From the NCBI GenBank assembly GCA_943735955.1, contig OX030966.1, positions 2,971,511 to 3,035,510 on the forward strand: DNA of 64,000 nucleotides, given 5' to 3'. This document shows, piece after piece, positions 63,989-64,000 of this stretch (positions within the stretch are counted from its first letter, which is position 1; every line of letters begins with the position of its first letter). Below the pieces are notes generated by a model. It saw only the letters and a list, made by a program, of their open reading frames with translations. It had not been told where the DNA came from and ran no database searches. Made by a program: the position numbers and the translations under genes. The DNA is from Piscicola geometra (lineage: Eukaryota > Annelida > Clitellata > Hirudinida > Piscicolidae).

Positions 63989-64000
63989 TACAGATAATGG

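Larger units (their letters stand above)
61039..64000 (-). mobile_element. hAT transposon, runs off right edge
   Basis: The 3' terminus is CAGGGGCGGCGATCTGTAGA at 61039, with the adjoining C/G-rich block typical of these elements. The coding region (62403-63988) is on the minus strand. The far end, and so any target duplication, lies outside the window. The interior carries the MITE 61930-62343. A related, inverted fragment is at 50975-51800. Confidence 0.82.

Overview
This is a window of an AT-rich invertebrate animal genome. The genes are split by many short introns, each exon reads through in matching splice phase, and the space between is filled with microsatellites, minisatellites and nested transposons. 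Nothing in it is bacterial or viral. The mix of genes (a CUB/trypsin protease pair, a FERM-PDZ tyrosine phosphatase, a small EF-hand protein) and mobile elements (FLYWCH MULE, hAT, piggyBac, KRBA2-like integrase, APE-type LINEs, tRNA-derived SINEs) suits a marine invertebrate. I cannot name the phylum from sequence alone.

Layout. 1-2,500: edge of an unidentified minus-strand gene with small exons in microsatellite-rich introns. 3,202-15,603: a 12.4 kb Mutator-like (MULE) transposon with nearly identical 119-bp inverted ends, an 8-bp target duplication, (CTA)n tracts inside both ends, and one complete 13-exon gene for a PHD/FLYWCH/DDE transposase. Its first intron holds a 33-bp minisatellite interrupted by a LINE. 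15.8-16.7 kb: decayed LINE. 17.9-20.5 kb: complete two-EF-hand gene (minus) with a TATA box and a leader exon. 20.5-23.8 kb: intergenic. 23,852-26,389: hAT element with an 8-bp TSD. 26,716-30,355: secreted CUB-trypsin protease A (plus). 30.9-34.5 kb: tandemly duplicated LINE/SINE-like unit, one copy carrying a hAT-like non-autonomous element whose empty site survives in the other copy. 34,795-38,291: second hAT copy with a KRBA2-like DDE element nested inside. 39,004-49,931: protease B (minus), an inverted paralogue of A without the CUB domain, its introns swollen by a piggyBac, a LINE, an ARMT1-like pseudogene, (AT)n and a 13-bp satellite. 50-52.5 kb: TE fragments. 52,504-60,978: PTPN13-like FERM-PDZ-PTP gene (minus, N-terminus missing). 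61,039-64,000: hAT element running off the edge, with a mariner-type MITE inside.

The real host genes are therefore the left-edge fragment, the EF-hand gene, proteases A and B, and the phosphatase. The MULE gene is either a live transposase or a recent arrival. The best candidate for something undescribed is the MULE: a very large, intron-rich element with an in-phase tandemly duplicated acidic exon and trinucleotide-repeat subterminal regions. Splice junctions were inferred by reading GT/AG sites and matching codon phase, with no transcript data.
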